Of a stretch of DNA of 64,000 nucleotides, positions 25,547 through 34,834 are shown piece by piece (position 1 is the first letter of the stretch; each line of letters opens with the position of its first letter). A model generated the notes under the pieces. The model saw only the letters and a program-made list of their open reading frames with translations. It searched no databases and had not been told where the DNA came from. Made by a program: the position numbers and the translations under genes. The DNA comes from CBDDYU01 sp965235655. GTDB taxonomy: Bacteria > Pseudomonadota > Alphaproteobacteria > Pelagibacterales > Pelagibacteraceae. The stretch is from the NCBI GenBank assembly GCA_965235655.1, contig CBDDYU010000001.1, positions 396,703-460,702 of the forward strand, in the 5' to 3' direction.

Positions 25547-27826
25547 TTAGTTTTTAATAGAAATTTTTTTAACTTTTTCTAGTTTACTTATTTGAAAATC
25601 AAATGTTTTATTCTTAGTATCAATTTTTACTAATCCACCATCTATCAATTTTCCATGAATAATTTCATTAGCTAGTGGTTTTTTTATTTTTTCATCAATA
25701 ACTCTTGATATTGGCCTTGCACCCATAATTTTATCATAACCCAGCTCACAAATTAAATCTGTAGCTTTATCAGAAATTTCGATGGTAATATCTCTAGCAT
25801 TTAATTGAGTTTCAAGCTCCATGATGAATTTACTAACTATTAATTTAATAATTTTTTTATCCAAATTATTAAATCTGATTAAAGAATCTAACCTATTTCT
25901 AAATTCTGGGGTAAACACTTTTTTTATAGTCTCAAAATCATTTTCATTACTTTCCTTTTTATCAAAACCCATTTGATTTTTTTCTAAATCAGTTGCACCT
26001 GCATTGGTTGTTAAAATTAATATAATATTTCTAAAATCTATTTTTTTTCCATTTTGATCAGTTAATGTTCCATAATCCATTATCTGCAAAAGAATATTAT
26101 AAATATCAGGATGGGCTTTTTCAATTTCATCAATTAACAATACTGCGTGTGGATTTTTTTCTACCGACTCAGATAACTGACCTCCCTGATCAAAACCAAC
26201 ATATCCTGGAGGTGCTCCAATTAACTTTGATATTGTGTGTCTTTCAGAATATTCTGACATGTCAAATCGCAATAACTCAACTCCGAGTATTTTAGCTAGC
26301 TGTTTTGCAAGTTCTGTTTTTCCAACTCCTGTTGGCCCACTAAATAAATAATTTCCAATAGTTTTATTTGTATCCCGTAGTCCTGATCTTGATAATTTGA
26401 TTGAATTTGCTAAAGCCTCTATTGCATGATCCTGTCCATAAATTAATCTTTTTAAATTTTTATCAATATCCTTTAAATAATTTCTGTCATTTAAAGTAAT
26501 ATTTTTTTCTGGAATTTTAGTCATTTTAGATACAATTTTTTCTACATCCTCTTCTAGTAAGATATCTTTTTTTTGATCTGCTGTTTTTAACGATTCACTC
26601 GAACCAAGTTCGTCGATAATATCAATTGATTTATCTGGTAATCTTTTATTGCCAATGTATTTATAAGACAAATCTACTGAAGCTCTAATAGCTTCATCAG
26701 AATATTTAACTTTATGAAAATCTTCATATTTACTTCTCAAACCAAACATAATTTTATAAGTTTCTTCTACGCTCGGTTCTAAAATATCAATTTTTTGAAA
26801 TCTTCTTTGTAAAGCCCGATCCTTTTCAAAAAATTGCCTATATTCAGAAAATGTGGTTGAACCGATGCACCTTATTTGCCCAGATTGCAGCGCTGGTTTC
26901 AACATATTGGCTGCATCCATGGAGTTCCCAGATGTGGCCCCCGTTCCAACTAAAGTATGTATTTCATCAATAAATAAAATATATTTTGAATTTTTTTCAA
27001 TTTCATTAATTATTGATTTTAGTCTTTCTTCAAAATCACCTCTGTATCTAGTGCCCGCTATCAACACACCCATATCTAAAGAATAAATTACATTTCCTTT
27101 CAAAACGTCAGGCACCTCATTTCGGTAAATTTTATTTGCCAAACCTTCAACAATTGCAGTTTTCCCAACACCAGGATCTCCAACTAATAAAGGGTTATTT
27201 TTTGTTCTACGACAAAGAACTTGGGTCATTCTCTCTATTTCGCTTATTCTACCAATCAAAGTATCAATTTTATTCTTCTCAGCTTTTTTAATTAAATTTA
27301 CACAGTAGGCATCAAGCGGTGAGGTTTTGTTTGGAGATGTTGTTTTGGCATTATCCGTTAAATTGTCAGTATAACTAAAATTATCTATTTTTGTAATTCC
27401 ATGAGATATAAAATTAACAACATCGTATCTTGTAACTTCCTGTTCTTGTAAAAAATATGTAGCGTGACTCTCTCTTTCTGCAAATAATGAGACTAATATA
27501 TTAGCACCAGTAACTTCACTTTTTCCAGATGATTGAACATGCACAATAGATCTTTGGATAACCCTTTGAAAACCTGAAGTTGGCTGTGGATCAGAATTTT
27601 TTTCAGAATTAATTATATTATCCAGTTCATTGTCTATGTAATACTCTAAATTTTCTTTAAGCAAATCAGTATCTACACTGCAAGCTTTCATTACATTTTG
27701 AGCATCCTCCTCATCAACTAAAGCTAACAACAAATGTTCCAGTGTAACATATTGATGTTTTTTTTCAGTGGCTACTTGAAAAGCTTTTGCAATAGCTTTC
27801 TCTAACGACTTCGTAAATGTTGCCAT
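25547..27826 (-). CDS. clpA: ATP-dependent Clp protease ATP-binding subunit ClpA
   Basis: The AAA+ unfoldase that feeds ClpP. The N-terminal double Clp-N domain (about 1-145) is followed by two ATPase modules with Walker A GDPGVGKTAIVEGLA and GPTGVGKTELAKQLA and Walker B motifs ILFIDEIHTLVG and VLLIDEIEKAHP. There is no long ClpB-type middle coiled coil, which together with the upstream clpS identifies ClpA. 759 residues is normal. The start overlaps the clpS stop by one base. Confidence 0.96.
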   Translation of the reverse strand: MATFTKSLEKAIAKAFQVATEKKHQYVTLEHLLLALVDEEDAQNVMKACSVDTDLLKENLEYYIDNELDNIINSEKNSDPQPTSGFQRVIQRSIVHVQSSGKSEVTGANILVSLFAERESHATYFLQEQEVTRYDVVNFISHGITKIDNFSYTDNLTDNAKTTSPNKTSPLDAYCVNLIKKAEKNKIDTLIGRISEIERMTQVLCRRTKNNPLLVGDPGVGKTAIVEGLANKIYRNEVPDVLKGNVIYSLDMGVLIAGTRYRGDFEERLKSIINEIEKNSKYILFIDEIHTLVGTGATSGNSMDAANMLKPALQSGQIRCIGSTTFSEYRQFFEKDRALQRRFQKIDILEPSVEETYKIMFGLRSKYEDFHKVKYSDEAIRASVDLSYKYIGNKRLPDKSIDIIDELGSSESLKTADQKKDILLEEDVEKIVSKMTKIPEKNITLNDRNYLKDIDKNLKRLIYGQDHAIEALANSIKLSRSGLRDTNKTIGNYLFSGPTGVGKTELAKQLAKILGVELLRFDMSEYSERHTISKLIGAPPGYVGFDQGGQLSESVEKNPHAVLLIDEIEKAHPDIYNILLQIMDYGTLTDQNGKKIDFRNIILILTTNAGATDLEKNQMGFDKKESNENDFETIKKVFTPEFRNRLDSLIRFNNLDKKIIKLIVSKFIMELETQLNARDITIEISDKATDLICELGYDKIMGARPISRVIDEKIKKPLANEIIHGKLIDGGLVKIDTKNKTFDFQISKLEKVKKISIKN

Positions 27827-28131
27827 TATTTAATTCTCATAATTGATTGCAAGGGAAAACCATTTGATCTCGAGTAATTATTGACTTGATTAGTTAAAGT
27901 TTGAGCAATATCTAATGTATACGTTCCGCAAATTGCCGATCCTTCATTGTGAATTTTTAACATAACAGTTGTAGATTTACTTTTGGACATTTTAAAAAAC
28001 ATAATTAAAACTTTAACAACAAATTCCATAGTTGTAAAATCATCATTTAAAAGAATCACATTATAAAAAAGTGGTTTTTTTAATTTAGTTGATAGATGTT
28101 TTTTTCTTGATTTAACAAGATCTTTAGACAT
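27826..28131 (-). CDS. clpS: ClpS adaptor for N-end rule substrates
   Basis: ClpS binds ClpA and delivers proteins with destabilising N-terminal residues. The core NVILLNDDFTTMEFVVKVL, with the Asn-Asp-Asp-Phe-Thr-Thr-Met binding pocket, and the C-terminal AICGTYTLDIAQT are diagnostic. I chose the ATG at 28131 (MSKDLVKSRKKH), giving 101 residues; the frame extends five codons further to a TTG. The start lies inside the last eight bases of ugd, so the two genes may be cotranscribed. Confidence 0.94.
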   Translation of the reverse strand: MSKDLVKSRKKHLSTKLKKPLFYNVILLNDDFTTMEFVVKVLIMFFKMSKSKSTTVMLKIHNEGSAICGTYTLDIAQTLTNQVNNYSRSNGFPLQSIMRIK

Positions 28132-29434
28132 TTTGTGGTCTGCCAATAGAGAAATATTTTATTTTTTTATTTATAAAATCATCAGGATGATATAAATTTC
28201 TCAAATCAAAAATAATAATTTTTTCTTTTTTTCTAAATTTATCAAATTGTAGAGATTTAAATTCATCCCACTCTGTATGAATTACGACCAGATCTGAATT
28301 TTTAATGACTGAATCAATATTGTTATAAAATAATATTGATTTATTTTTTTCAAAAATATCTTTACGACCTGTTGGATCGTAATAATTTATCTTACATTTT
28401 TTGTTAATTAATTTTGGAATAATAGAAAGACAAGATGAGTCTCGCATATCGTCAGTATTAGCTTTAAATGTAACTCCTAAAAAACCAATTTTTTTTCCTT
28501 TTGGTTTTTTAATTATTTTTAAAATTTTATTAGCAATTAAGTTACTTCTTGCATCATTAGAATGAATTACACTTTTAACAACATTTAAATTAACATTATA
28601 TTTTTCTGCAGTTTTGACCAACGCTTTGGTGTCTTTGGGAAAACAAGAGCCGCCATAAGCTGGTCCAGCTCTTAAAAACCTAGATCCAATTCTTGCATCT
28701 GTTCCAATTCCAATTGCAACATCTTCCACATTAATATCAGATTTTTCGCATAGGTTTGCTATTTCATTAATAAAAGTAATTTTAGTTGCCAAGAAAGCAT
28801 TGGCTGCATACTTAATTAATTCCGCTGCCCTTCTTTTAACAACAATAAACTTGCCACCTTTCTTAATAATAGGCTCATACAATTTGGTCATTATAGGAGT
28901 AACTTTGTTTACATTGTTAGTTCCAATAACTACGCGGTCAGGATATTTAAAATCTCTAATTGCCTCTCCCTCTCTCAAAAATTCAGGATTAGAAACAACA
29001 TCAAACAAATTTTTCTTATTTTTCTTTGATAATATTTTTTCAATCTCGTCACCAGTACCTAAAGGAACTGTAGATTTTGTAATTATAATTTTATGTTTGT
29101 TTAAGTTGTTGGAAATAGTTTTTGCAACAGAAAATACACTGGAAAGATCAGCTGAATTACCATCTTTAGATGGTGGTGTGCCTACCGCTATAAATATAAT
29201 ATCAGATTTTTTAATAGCTTCATTTATATCAGTTGTAAAAATTAATCTTTTAGAATTAAAATTTCTTATGACTAATTCTTCGAGACCAGGTTCGTAAATA
29301 GGAATAATACCTTTTTCCAAGTTTGATATTTTTTTTTTATCATTATCAACGCAATAAACTGTGTTTCCAAAATCAGAAAATAATACTCCAGAAACTAAGC
29401 CGACATACCCTGTGCCTACAAAACAAATATTCAT
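28124..29434 (-). CDS. ugd: UDP-glucose 6-dehydrogenase
   Basis: Oxidises UDP-glucose twice with NAD to UDP-glucuronate, a precursor for surface polysaccharides. The Rossmann motif FVGTGYVGLVSG lies at 5-16, the STVPLGTGD motif at 121-129, and the catalytic thiol is Cys264 in AYGGSCFPKDTKAL. The 436-residue length is complete. It overlaps galU by one base, so substrate supply and use are encoded together. Confidence 0.95.
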   Translation of the reverse strand: MNICFVGTGYVGLVSGVLFSDFGNTVYCVDNDKKKISNLEKGIIPIYEPGLEELVIRNFNSKRLIFTTDINEAIKKSDIIFIAVGTPPSKDGNSADLSSVFSVAKTISNNLNKHKIIITKSTVPLGTGDEIEKILSKKNKKNLFDVVSNPEFLREGEAIRDFKYPDRVVIGTNNVNKVTPIMTKLYEPIIKKGGKFIVVKRRAAELIKYAANAFLATKITFINEIANLCEKSDINVEDVAIGIGTDARIGSRFLRAGPAYGGSCFPKDTKALVKTAEKYNVNLNVVKSVIHSNDARSNLIANKILKIIKKPKGKKIGFLGVTFKANTDDMRDSSCLSIIPKLINKKCKINYYDPTGRKDIFEKNKSILFYNNIDSVIKNSDLVVIHTEWDEFKSLQFDKFRKKEKIIIFDLRNLYHPDDFINKKIKYFSIGRPQNV

Positions 29435-30240
29435 TAATTTTTACCTACTTCATTGAAAGATTTAATATAACCATCTAAAGTTCCACAATCTAGGTATTTT
29501 CCTTTAAAAATACATCCGGTAAATTTCTCATTACTTATTAATAAATTTTGCATTGCATCTGTAATCTGTATCTCTCCTAGTTTTCCTTTAGTTTTGCTAG
29601 CAAGAGATTTAAAAATTTTTTTACTAAGTATGTATCTTCCAATAATAGCATAATTAGATGGTGAGGTTTGAATGGTGGGTTTTTCAACAAATTGATTAAT
29701 CTTTAAATGATTTCTATTTTTAGCTGAATAGCCGACTATGCCATATCTATTCACATCCCTGTCGGACACTTTTTTTATAGCAACAACTGAAGATTTGTAT
29801 TTATAATGAGCTGTGATTAATTCTTTTGAACAGTTGCTATTAATGATTACATCATCTGGCAAAACTAACAAAAAATGACTTGATGTAATTTTATTTTTAC
29901 AGGTATTTACGGCATCTCCTAAACCAAGTGGCTTATTCTGAAATACAAATTTAATCTTTTTTTTATATTTTTTTAAAATATTTAACTGCTGCAACGCTTT
30001 TTTATTTTTAAATATTTTTTTTTCAAATTCTTTATCACTTTCAAAATAATCTTTAATAATTTTTTTTCTATCTGAAATAATCAAAAAAATTTCTTTAATT
30101 CCAGCACTTAAACATTCTGATAAAATTCTTTCTAAAATTGAAACTTTGCCCAAGGGCCACATTTCTTTTGGAAAAGATTTTGTAAGTGGTAATAATCTTG
30201 TTCCTAAACCTGCGAGTGGTATAATTGCTTGATTAATCAT
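29434..30240 (-). CDS. galU: UTP-glucose-1-phosphate uridylyltransferase
   Basis: Makes UDP-glucose from UTP and glucose-1-phosphate. The nucleotide-binding start AIIPLAGLGTRLLPLTKSFP, with the KEMWPLG segment, and the catalytic LLVLPDDVII block are present. It is 268 residues long, close to the short end of the family. As first gene of galU-ugd(-clpS-clpA) it lies only 24 bases from the divergent panC start. Confidence 0.94.
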   Translation of the reverse strand: MINQAIIPLAGLGTRLLPLTKSFPKEMWPLGKVSILERILSECLSAGIKEIFLIISDRKKIIKDYFESDKEFEKKIFKNKKALQQLNILKKYKKKIKFVFQNKPLGLGDAVNTCKNKITSSHFLLVLPDDVIINSNCSKELITAHYKYKSSVVAIKKVSDRDVNRYGIVGYSAKNRNHLKINQFVEKPTIQTSPSNYAIIGRYILSKKIFKSLASKTKGKLGEIQITDAMQNLLISNEKFTGCIFKGKYLDCGTLDGYIKSFNEVGKN

Positions 30241-30264
30241 TATTTAATTATGAAAATGTATTAA

Positions 30265-31071
30265 ATGAAAATAGTAAAAAAATCTAACATAATTAACAAA
30301 ATTACTCATAATCTAAAGAATATTGGGTTCGTTCCTACAATGGGAGCCTTGCACGAGGGTCATACCTCTTTAATAAAATTAAGCAAAAAAAAAACTAATA
30401 AGACGATTGTAAGTATTTTTGTAAATCCTAAACAATTCAATAAAAAGAAGGATTACAATACATATCCTAACAAAATAAAACAGGATCTGGCACTTTGTAA
30501 AAAACTAAAAGTAGACTATGTTTTTTTACCAAATATTAAGGAGGTTTATAACTGGAATTCTTCAATTTCAAAGCAACCTAAAATTAAAAATATTATGGAA
30601 GAAAAATTTAGAAAAGGACACTTTGATGGAGTATTAAAAGTTATGTCTCAATTATTATCAATTGTTAATTGCACAAAAGTTTTCATGGGTAAAAAAGATT
30701 ACCAACAATTAATATTGATTAAAGAGCTTATAAAATTAAATAAACTTAAAACAAAATTAGTTGAATGTAAGACTGTAAGAATTAAAAATGGAGCCGCTCT
30801 TTCTTCTAGAAATTTACTTCTAGAATCTCATGAAATACATTTAATGGGTAAAGTAGCTAAAATACTTAAGAATTATAAAAAACAATTAAAAAAAGTAAGA
30901 TTTAATTCGAATTTTATTAAAAATAAAATTTATAATCTTGGTATTAAAAATATTGATTATGTGGAGTTAATTAAATTAAATACTTTGTCAAAAGTTAAAA
31001 AAATTTCAAACAAAACAAATATATTTATTGCCTACTATATTAGAAATATTCGTTTAATAGATAATATCTAA
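30265..31071 (+). CDS. panC: pantothenate synthetase
   Basis: Condenses pantoate and beta-alanine with ATP in vitamin B5 synthesis. The HIGH-like motif is PTMGALHEGH (24-33), followed by VSIFVNPKQF, the MGKKDYQQL pocket and the KMSK-like ALSSRNLLL. It is 268 residues, with a rather short, Lys-rich C-terminal domain. No panB or panD gene is adjacent. The final four bases overlap the convergent mgtE stop. Confidence 0.94.
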   Translation: MKIVKKSNIINKITHNLKNIGFVPTMGALHEGHTSLIKLSKKKTNKTIVSIFVNPKQFNKKKDYNTYPNKIKQDLALCKKLKVDYVFLPNIKEVYNWNSSISKQPKIKNIMEEKFRKGHFDGVLKVMSQLLSIVNCTKVFMGKKDYQQLILIKELIKLNKLKTKLVECKTVRIKNGAALSSRNLLLESHEIHLMGKVAKILKNYKKQLKKVRFNSNFIKNKIYNLGIKNIDYVELIKLNTLSKVKKISNKTNIFIAYYIRNIRLIDNI

Positions 31072-32450
31072 ATTTGTAATATATAGCTTGCCAATCCTAA
31101 AAAGGATAAAAATCCAAAAACATCCGTAATAGTAGTTACAAAAACACTTGAAGATATTGCTGGATCAATTTTAAACTTATTGAGGATAACTGGAATAAAA
31201 ATCCCAAAAAAACCTGCAGCAGTCATATTTATTATCATCGCAACAGCAATTAATAAGGATAAATGATAATCCTTAAACCAAACAAAAATAGCAAGCCCAG
31301 TTATTACTGCAAAAATTAAACCATTATAAAAACCAACTAAAAATTCTTTCGATACAATTTTATTTACATTACTTGAAATAAGCTCTTTTGTTGCAAGCAA
31401 CCTAACAGTAACTGTGAGCGTTTGAGTTCCGGCATTCCCACCCATGGATGCAACTATAGGCATCAATATTGCCAGTGCTACAACTTTTTCAATACTAGCA
31501 TTAAATAAACTTATAACTGTTGATGCCAAAATTGCGGTAAGTAAATTTATAGTAAGCCAAATAAACCTTTTTTTTGTAATACTAAAAGCGCTGTCCGATA
31601 TTTCTTCATCACTAACTCCAGCAAGACGCAAAGTATCTTCTTCGGCTTCTTCTTTAATTACTGTTACAATGTCATCAACAGTAATCATACCAATTAATTT
31701 TTGATTTTGATCGACAACACCTGCAGAAAATAAATTATATTGTTCAAAGTTATAAGCCACTTGTTCTTGATCCATTTCAGCAGGTATTAAAAACTTATTG
31801 TTTTTCATAATAGAATTCATTTTTACATCTCTAGGAGTTCTCAAAACTCTTGATGATGGTACGGATCCAATAGGTATATTGAGTTGATTAATAATAAATA
31901 TTTCTAAGAATTCTTTAGGTAATTCGGAAGTTTCACGCAAGTAATCAATTGTTTGTCCAACCGTCCAATCTTCTGGAACAGCAGCAAATTCTCTTTGCAT
32001 AATCCTTGCTGCTGAATTTTCAGGATAAGTACTTAATGTTTCCTCAAATAAATTTTTGTCTTCAATGGGGATTTTGGTAAGAACTTTTTCTTTTTTATTA
32101 TCTTCAAGGTTTTCGATAATTTGAAGAGCATTATCAGACTCCAAGCTATTAATAATTTTTACAATTCTGTCAGAAGATATTTTTTCTAAAATTTCTTTTT
32201 GAAGCTCATCAGTTAATTCAACAATGACATGGGGATTAATTTTAAAATTCTCTAAAGCAATTAATTCAAATCTATTTTTTTCAGGTAAATTCGATATTAC
32301 TTCAGCAATATCAGATGGGTGAAGCTTGGATAATAAATCATTAACTGAAAAAAGATCCTTGGCTTCAATTTTATTGATTAACTCCTGAAGAAAAGAACTG
32401 CTTAAATTAAATTCTATTTTTTTTGTTTTAATTTCACTATTGTTTTCCAT
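31068..32450 (-). CDS. mgtE: magnesium transporter MgtE
   Basis: A Mg2+ channel of the MgtE family. The N-terminal helical domain (about 10-145), two CBS repeats (about 150-275, including GMITVDDIVTVIKEEAEED) and five C-terminal membrane helices with the pore-associated MGGNAGTQTLTVTVRLLA segment are all present. 460 residues is normal. The cytosolic domains close the pore when Mg2+ is high in studied homologues. It is convergent with panC and divergent from lipB with 27 bases between starts. Confidence 0.94.
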   Translation of the reverse strand: MENNSEIKTKKIEFNLSSSFLQELINKIEAKDLFSVNDLLSKLHPSDIAEVISNLPEKNRFELIALENFKINPHVIVELTDELQKEILEKISSDRIVKIINSLESDNALQIIENLEDNKKEKVLTKIPIEDKNLFEETLSTYPENSAARIMQREFAAVPEDWTVGQTIDYLRETSELPKEFLEIFIINQLNIPIGSVPSSRVLRTPRDVKMNSIMKNNKFLIPAEMDQEQVAYNFEQYNLFSAGVVDQNQKLIGMITVDDIVTVIKEEAEEDTLRLAGVSDEEISDSAFSITKKRFIWLTINLLTAILASTVISLFNASIEKVVALAILMPIVASMGGNAGTQTLTVTVRLLATKELISSNVNKIVSKEFLVGFYNGLIFAVITGLAIFVWFKDYHLSLLIAVAMIINMTAAGFFGIFIPVILNKFKIDPAISSSVFVTTITDVFGFLSFLGLASYILQI

Positions 32451-32477
32451 GTCAATAAAAGTATTTTTCCTCTTATA

Positions 32478-33104
32478 ATGAATATTGAAATAAAAATCAG
32501 TAAAAAACCAATTGATTACCAGTCAGCAATTAACTTTTTAGAAAAAAGAGTTCAAGATATTTGCAACCATAAAGCAAAAGAACTTCTTTGGATTCTTGAA
32601 CACCAAAATATATACACTTGTGGAATCAGCGGAAAACCTGAAGAACTATTGGAAAAAAATAAAATACCAACAATTCAAACAAATAGAGGTGGAAAATGGA
32701 CTTATCACGGGAAAGGACAGAAAATAGTTTATATAGTTTTAAATTTAAATAGTCGGGGAAAAGCAATAAAAAAATTAATTCGTAGTTTAGAGCAATGGAT
32801 CATAGCAGTATTAAATTATTATAAAATTCAGTCATTTGCAGATTCAAAAAATGTTGGAATATGGATTAAAAAAAATAATGAGGAATATAAAATTGCTGCA
32901 ATTGGTATTAAAGTTAAAAAATGGATTGCCTATCATGGATTTGCAATCAATTTAGATGTAGATAAAAATTACTACAAAGGGATTATTCCATGCGGAATAT
33001 CTGATAAAGGAATAATTAATTTTTCTGAATTGCGTACAATACCTAAAGATCAAGATATAAATTCAATTATAATAGAAAAATTTAAAGAAACTTTTAAAGA
33101 TTAA
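32478..33104 (+). CDS. lipB: octanoyltransferase LipB
   Basis: Moves octanoyl from acyl carrier protein to lipoyl domains, the first step of protein lipoylation. The catalytic pair is visible: Lys138 in EYKIAAIGIK and Cys172 in GIIPCGISDKG. The RGGKWTYHGKGQ motif (70-81) has Lys where many homologues have Pro, which is not a catalytic position. At 208 residues it is complete. lipA is not in the window. The 3' end overlaps the convergent rluC gene by 11 bases. Confidence 0.95.
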   Translation: MNIEIKISKKPIDYQSAINFLEKRVQDICNHKAKELLWILEHQNIYTCGISGKPEELLEKNKIPTIQTNRGGKWTYHGKGQKIVYIVLNLNSRGKAIKKLIRSLEQWIIAVLNYYKIQSFADSKNVGIWIKKNNEEYKIAAIGIKVKKWIAYHGFAINLDVDKNYYKGIIPCGISDKGIINFSELRTIPKDQDINSIIIEKFKETFKD

Positions 33105-33987
33105 TTTTTTTTAAAAAATTTTTGAATTCTAAAGGAGGATCTACTTGGTATTTTTTAATTTTATTTTGATATTCAAAAGATAATTGATAACTATGCAGCA
33201 TTAAATGGTTTGCTGCACTATTACTAGGTAAAAAATATTTTTCATCGCCAACAATTGGGTGATTTATTTTCAAAAACTGCTGTCTCAACTGATGCTTTCT
33301 ACCTGTTATTAAAGATGCCTGGACATAGGAAAAATCTTTATTTTTAGCAATTACAAAAAAATCACTTTCTGCTTTAAATGATTTTATCTTACCTTTTTCT
33401 TTCATAGATAGATTGTGTTCAAGAGTTCCCTCATTATGAGCAATAGATCCATGCAAAATAGCCAAATACTGTTTATTAACAGTTTTATTTTTAAATTGAT
33501 CCGATAAGTTTTGTGCAAAAACTCTATTGCAAGCAAATAAGAGAATGCCAGAAGTTTCTTTGTCGATACGATGAACTAAAAAATATTTTTTTTGTGTAGA
33601 AAATTTATTTAAAATATCAATAATATTTTTTGGAGATTTTGTTCCCGATTGAACAGCGATACTAGATGGTTTGTTCAGGACCATGTAATCATGATTTTCG
33701 AAAATTATATTTTTTTTGATATTTTTAAATTCTTCTAATGTTGCATTGTAAGAGAATTTATCACTATCTTTTTTGCTATCATCATAGAATAAATTAAGAC
33801 TTATTGTGTCCTGCCCTTGTAATCTGTAAGAGCTTTTTATTTTTTTGTTATTAACCTTGATACGACCAGCTCTAATCGATTTTTCTATAAAAGATTGAGA
33901 AAATTTGTGTACTTTAGCTTTTAGCCATCTATCAAGTCTGGTATTAATAAATTCATCTTCGACTTGAAAATCTTCGATAATTTTCAT
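33094..33987 (-). CDS. rluC: RluC/RluD-family 23S rRNA pseudouridine synthase
   Basis: An S4 RNA-binding domain (about 14-60) precedes the pseudouridine synthase domain with the catalytic motif HRIDKETSGILLFA, where Asp142 is the nucleophile. The HQLRQQFLKINHPIVGDEKY block near 230-255 is also typical. Distinguishing RluC from RluD without alignment is uncertain; the position next to crcB and the 297-residue length favour RluC. Its start overlaps the crcB stop by one base, placing it at the far end of the rpoA-rplQ transcript. Confidence 0.88.
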   Translation of the reverse strand: MKIIEDFQVEDEFINTRLDRWLKAKVHKFSQSFIEKSIRAGRIKVNNKKIKSSYRLQGQDTISLNLFYDDSKKDSDKFSYNATLEEFKNIKKNIIFENHDYMVLNKPSSIAVQSGTKSPKNIIDILNKFSTQKKYFLVHRIDKETSGILLFACNRVFAQNLSDQFKNKTVNKQYLAILHGSIAHNEGTLEHNLSMKEKGKIKSFKAESDFFVIAKNKDFSYVQASLITGRKHQLRQQFLKINHPIVGDEKYFLPSNSAANHLMLHSYQLSFEYQNKIKKYQVDPPLEFKNFLKKINL

Positions 33988-34358
33988 TAAATAAAATTAG
34001 CAAACTTTTGACCTACAATAAAAAAAATTAAGCCACCAATAACTGAAATAAGCAAATAACTTATTGCTTGAAGATATAATGGTTTATTAATTAAGTTGTA
34101 TAAATCCATGGAAAAAGTTGAAAAAGTTGTAAATCCTCCTAACAACCCAATAATTATAGCTACTCTTAAATTTTCTCCAACCAAGCCCTTATCAAATAAA
34201 CTTATGACTAGACCAATAAAAAAAGATCCTAACAAATTAACGGTGATTGTTCCTATAGGAAAATGGGAATAATAAATTTTTGGTGTTATGTTAAAAAGAA
34301 AATATCTCAATGAACTTCCAGCTGCTCCAAATAAAGCAACTAGTAGATACAACTTCAT
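33987..34358 (-). CDS. crcB: fluoride efflux channel CrcB/Fluc
   Basis: Fluc proteins are small four-helix channels that export fluoride. The 123-residue sequence has GAAGSSLRYFL near the start, GTITVNLLGSFFIGL with the pore Asn, and GFTTFSTFSMD, where the Phe and Ser/Thr residues line the polar track. It should act as a homodimer as it stands alone. It overlaps rplQ and rluC by one base each; no fluoride riboswitch is visible because there is no leader. Confidence 0.94.
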   Translation of the reverse strand: MKLYLLVALFGAAGSSLRYFLFNITPKIYYSHFPIGTITVNLLGSFFIGLVISLFDKGLVGENLRVAIIIGLLGGFTTFSTFSMDLYNLINKPLYLQAISYLLISVIGGLIFFIVGQKFANFI

Positions 34359-34831
34359 TATTTTTTAGTTTTTTTAGTATCTTTATTTTCTACTTCAGTT
34401 TTTTTTGTATCCTCTGAAGATTTCGGTTCAGCTTTTTTTTGCGTAGGTCCTGAATCCTGTCCTTTTGCATTAAAATCTTTGTCAACTAATTCTATGAATG
34501 CAGTTGGAGAATTGTCCCCAAATCTAAAACCAGATCTGACTACTCTACAGTAACCACCATTTCTTTTCTCGTATCTTTTTGACAAAACAGTTGTAAGCTT
34601 AGTTACAGAATTTTTATCTTGTAATTTTGAGAATAGTGTTTTTTTTGCAGCTAACGTATTTTTTTTACCAATTGTAATAACTTTGTCGATGATGGACTTT
34701 AATTCTTTAGCTTTTGGTAAAGTTGTTTGGATTTGTTCATGCTTGATTAATGAATTAACCATATTCTGAAACAAAGCTTTTCTATGCTCTGAAGTTCTGT
34801 TTAACTTTCTATGTCCTAAACCGTGTCTCAT
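34358..34831 (-). CDS. rplQ: 50S ribosomal protein L17
   Basis: Large-subunit protein near the peptide exit tunnel. MRHGLGHRKLNRTSEHRKALFQN is the typical start and the core ends with the FGDNSPTAFIELVD block near residue 112. The last 40 residues are a Lys/Glu/Thr-rich extension absent from the shortest homologues. It follows rpoA by three bases. Confidence 0.97.
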   Translation of the reverse strand: MRHGLGHRKLNRTSEHRKALFQNMVNSLIKHEQIQTTLPKAKELKSIIDKVITIGKKNTLAAKKTLFSKLQDKNSVTKLTTVLSKRYEKRNGGYCRVVRSGFRFGDNSPTAFIELVDKDFNAKGQDSGPTQKKAEPKSSEDTKKTEVENKDTKKTKK

Positions 34832-34834
34832 TGT

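Noticed and set aside
28800..29297. Open frame of 165 codons antisense to ugd
   Set aside because: Fully inside the conserved ugd gene, with no domain or start signal.
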